A stretch of 24,984 nucleotides of DNA from Actinomycetota bacterium (GTDB lineage Bacteria > Actinomycetota > Actinomycetes > Nanopelagicales > Nanopelagicaceae): positions 1 through 24,984 of the forward strand of contig WLLM01000003.1 of the NCBI GenBank assembly GCA_009700715.1. Reading direction: 5' to 3'. Every line of letters begins with the position of its first letter. The stretch's first letter is position 1. The position numbers and the translations under genes are program-made. Shown in pieces: positions 22,487 to 24,984 of this stretch. Under the pieces are notes generated by a model. The model was not told where the DNA came from, did no database searches, and saw only the letters and a program-made list of their open reading frames with translations.

Positions 22487-24984
22487 GCGAGCTCCGAGTC
22501 TTCGATCTCTCGACGACGACGTCCCGCTGGTAAAGCCAGGACTATGACAGTGATGAAGATAATTGTTTGTAATGAAACCCAAGCTCGTCGAATCGTTCCG
22601 TCGTATAAAATCGAAACTGGTCCAGATTTGGTAACTTCAAATGATGGCAAATTATCTACGCTGCGCTTTCGATCTAAACGTTGACCTTCTTGCATTGCGC
22701 GCCAACCTTGAGCGTAATTTTCAGTCAAGGTTAAAATTCCCGGCTCGGGTACTGTTACAGCAAATTCGAATTGGCTTACCGGAAGCACAGAAGTCTTTCC
22801 ATCGGAGTTTGTGAATAAGACTCTTCCAGTATTGCCAACTATCTTCCAGACAATTCCGGCATTCGTTGAAGAAGCGCGAGTAAATCCACCTAGACCATCA
22901 ATAATTCGAACTAGATTTTCGTCAGCGGGATTCTTAAGGAATAGGTATTTAATCCCGTGGACTGCAAAGGTTGTGCTGGCAGTTAGCCCACTTCCATCAG
23001 CGATTTCGCGAACGGCATTTGTTAATTGCTCACGGTTCTGTGGCGCCATGTCAGGATCGCCGAGAATTGCATCTCCCCCGCGCGCTAAATAGAAATTAAG
23101 TGTTACATCTTCTCCAACGGTACGTGGACGAATAACCATGGTCTTCGCATCTTTTTCAACTGCCAAGAAAGGTGGGAGAACCACCTCACGTCCGCTTTGT
23201 AGTGGCGCATCGCCGACTTTGGCAACGATCCAAACCGTCGATGACAATGCATAAATCGCAGTTGCTGCCAACAAGATTGCGGCAGATATATGTCGGATAT
23301 TTATATGAGTAGATATCAATCGATCTCGTAATTTGTCCAGAACTGTTATGCCAGCGGCGATGGCGGTCAAAGTTGTAATCGCCATTAATGTGCCGGGATA
23401 CAAACGAGTTGCAACGCTTGTTCCATTTCCCGTAATCGAAACTGAACTGTAAATAATTGAAAGTAGCAGCGAGATAAAACCAATTTCAGCAATGAATCGT
23501 GCGCGCGTTGAAGAGAAGAGTGAGATTCCGAGAACCAGCGTTAATGGGCTAAGTAAGTACCACGGAAGCGCACCTGGGCCACCTGGGTTTCCAAGTAGCG
23601 CCAGATTCGGTCCACCACCCTGGATGAAGAAACCCGAGTCCATGAGCAGTCGATGTGGATGGAGAATTAACTCAAAACTCCACGGTGCGCAGAGCAAGAA
23701 TGGCGTAACAATCAGGGCAATTCTTCGGTACAAACGGGCGTTAAAGAGAACGATATTTACGCCACTGCTGCTTTCGATGTAATCGCGGTAGATAGAGAAA
23801 CCAGTCAGTACTAAGCCAAGCAGAAAAACAAATGGGGAGAAGGCAAAAAGAATCGCGACTAGTAGAGAAAGAGCAAAAACCCTTCGCCAGCTCATTTTTT
23901 CTATCGCAAACCAATTTCGGGCAGCGATCAAGAGAATTGGCAGAAGAAGCAAAATCATCAAGGTGCTAAGACGACCTGAGTTAATCGCTGAAATTGATAC
24001 TGGAGAGATTGCGTAAAGCACTGCACCAGATGTAGTTAGCCAGCGATTATCCGAGAAGTACTTCATTAAGTGGTGGGCAGATAAGGCTAAGAACAATGGG
24101 GCTAAGAAAAAAACTAACGAAATTAGGAGCGAAACTTTGCCGAAAAATAAAGTCGCACCCATCGCGGTAATCGCTAGCCAGGTAGGCGCAGCCGTTGTGG
24201 TTCCCATAGCGATCGAGTGCCAGCCGCTGAAATAGGTGTTCCAAATGGCTCCCGCACCCGCTGGCTGTTCAGGTAGCGCTCCCCCAGATACTGCTCCAAG
24301 GCGCAATCGCGACCAGAAAAGTGAGAGAACAAATAAGAAAAGAGATGCGGCAATAAGTGGGCGTTTAACCAGAGATATCCAATTTCGACTACTTGCCGGC
24401 GTCAACAAATCTTCTTCATCTAGGTTTTCATCCAAAATGGAAGGAGTTCTTACCTCCGTTACTTCCGCCGGGAAAAGTTGCGAGCGAACCCATTCGGAAG
24501 TTCTGGAAATCGCTAACCGCAACTGCGACCATCGTGATGGAATAAATCTAAGGGCGATTCCTGAAGGAACTAAACGTTGTGAGCGCCTAACTTTTCGCGC
24601 AGTAACGAGCTCTGCAGGGTGAATAAAGAGCGCGCCAACTGCCAAACTCTCCTCGCCTGCATATCCAGTCAATTTTGCAAATAAATATCCGATCGATCTA
24701 ATAATAGATCCAGCAAGAAGTTGCACTGTTAAGAAAGGCAATCGCCACCAAGAAGAGTTAACTAAAAGTACATAGGCAGCATTTCTTCGATCAAGTAGAA
24801 GTGGGCGGTGCAAGAAAGCTTCGGCAACATCGACCGAACGTCGTTCATTTGCAGATGCCTCTGCGTGAAAACCAACAGCGCTCGATACAGATATCACCGC
24901 ATATCCTGCGGAATAAACGCGCCACCCAAAATCAACATCATCTCTAAAGAGATCCAGGTTTGGATCGAATCCACCCAGTTGTTC
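22483..24984 (-). CDS. Large GT2-family membrane glycosyltransferase, C-terminal 833 residues
   Basis: The frame is open to the right edge, so the gene continues beyond the window; the GTG at 24897 is internal. The visible part begins EQLGGFDPNLDLFRDDVDFG, the end of a GT2 catalytic domain, where FRDDVDFGWR is the catalytic-base/acceptor motif region. About 12 hydrophobic segments follow (for example LLISLVFFLAPLFLALSA and LSTLMILLLLPILLI), then an extracytoplasmic domain before a final membrane helix and a basic RRRR end. Such proteins, about 1000 residues or more, occur beside DUF5719, whiB2 and manB in Actinobacteria and are thought to build envelope polysaccharide; substrate and product are unknown. 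It shares ATGA with the next gene. Confidence 0.85.
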   Translation of the reverse strand, partial: EQLGGFDPNLDLFRDDVDFGWRVYSAGYAVISVSSAVGFHAEASANERRSVDVAEAFLHRPLLLDRRNAAYVLLVNSSWWRLPFLTVQLLAGSIIRSIGYLFAKLTGYAGEESLAVGALFIHPAELVTARKVRRSQRLVPSGIALRFIPSRWSQLRLAISRTSEWVRSQLFPAEVTEVRTPSILDENLDEEDLLTPASSRNWISLVKRPLIAASLFLFVLSLFWSRLRLGAVSGGALPEQPAGAGAIWNTYFSGWHSIAMGTTTAAPTWLAITAMGATLFFGKVSLLISLVFFLAPLFLALSAHHLMKYFSDNRWLTTSGAVLYAISPVSISAINSGRLSTLMILLLLPILLIAARNWFAIEKMSWRRVFALSLLVAILFAFSPFVFLLGLVLTGFSIYRDYIESSSGVNIVLFNARLYRRIALIVTPFLLCAPWSFELILHPHRLLMDSGFFIQGGGPNLALLGNPGGPGALPWYLLSPLTLVLGISLFSSTRARFIAEIGFISLLLSIIYSSVSITGNGTSVATRLYPGTLMAITTLTAIAAGITVLDKLRDRLISTHINIRHISAAILLAATAIYALSSTVWIVAKVGDAPLQSGREVVLPPFLAVEKDAKTMVIRPRTVGEDVTLNFYLARGGDAILGDPDMAPQNREQLTNAVREIADGSGLTASTTFAVHGIKYLFLKNPADENLVRIIDGLGGFTRASSTNAGIVWKIVGNTGRVLFTNSDGKTSVLPVSQFEFAVTVPEPGILTLTENYAQGWRAMQEGQRLDRKRSVDNLPSFEVTKSGPVSILYDGTIRRAWVSLQTIIFITVIVLALPAGRRRREIEDSELA

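Noticed and set aside
1..24984. CRISPR array, insertion sequence, prophage or toxin-antitoxin pair
   Set aside because: No regular repeat-spacer pattern, transposase, integrase or typical small toxin pair was seen; nearly all sequence is explained by housekeeping and conserved genes.

Overview
The window looks like chromosomal DNA of a small-genome actinobacterium. WhiB1, the MtrA/MtrB pair, PdtaS, a DUF3499 protein, a DUF6459 (Rv3235-type) protein, a DUF5719 protein and a SecA with a C-terminal zinc tail are actinobacterial hallmarks. Their order follows the Mycobacterium tuberculosis stretch from whiB1 (Rv3219) through pdtaS, secA1, mtrBA and sahH to manB and Rv3258c. Base composition seems moderate for the phylum (judged by eye, not computed), spacers are mostly 0-50 bases, and several usual neighbours are absent. 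A streamlined freshwater lineage such as the Nanopelagicales (acI, Planktophila/Nanopelagicus) is my best inference, not a proven assignment.

Layout. 1-5726 is a minus-strand run. It starts with a LacI-type regulator, followed by a MalY/PatB-type C-S lyase, a PYROXD2/CrtI-like FAD oxidoreductase, a trans-sulfuration enzyme, a previously uncalled 50-residue acidic mini-protein, a small membrane protein and the start of a ribosome hibernation factor cut by the window edge. 5727-5882 is a divergent control region with repeated CTGCAA hexamers and a perfect 14-bp palindrome. 5883-8001 holds an AlkA-type DNA glycosylase, msrB-msrA, tRNA-Arg(CCG) and whiB1, all stress or repair functions apart from the tRNA. 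8012-11614 (minus) holds pdtaS, a DUF6912 protein, a CpaE-like ATPase with a degenerate P-loop, and a SAF-domain membrane protein. 11739-12278 (plus) is the DUF6459 protein, which meets secA tail to tail. 12275-19236 (minus) runs ahcY-mtrA-mtrB-comF-secA. 19367-24984 (minus) runs from a large membrane glycosyltransferase (cut by the right edge) through DUF5719 and DUF3499 to manB.

How the parts fit. The right half joins envelope construction (mannose-phosphate supply, a GT2 membrane glycosyltransferase, protein export) with the envelope-sensing MtrAB system. The left half joins sulfur amino acid chemistry (cystathionine synthesis/cleavage, with AdoHcy hydrolysis further right) with oxidative and alkylation damage repair. 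Most notable are a manB that appears to have no AUG, GUG or UUG start but a well-placed AUU, an archaeal/Thermotoga-style short AdoHcy hydrolase inside a classic actinobacterial locus, the absence of lpqB, tmk and hpf from their usual places, and the repeat-rich LacI control region. I found no mobile element, CRISPR array, prophage or clear new defence system. No gene-free stretch exceeds 300 bases; the longest is 156 bases (5727-5882).
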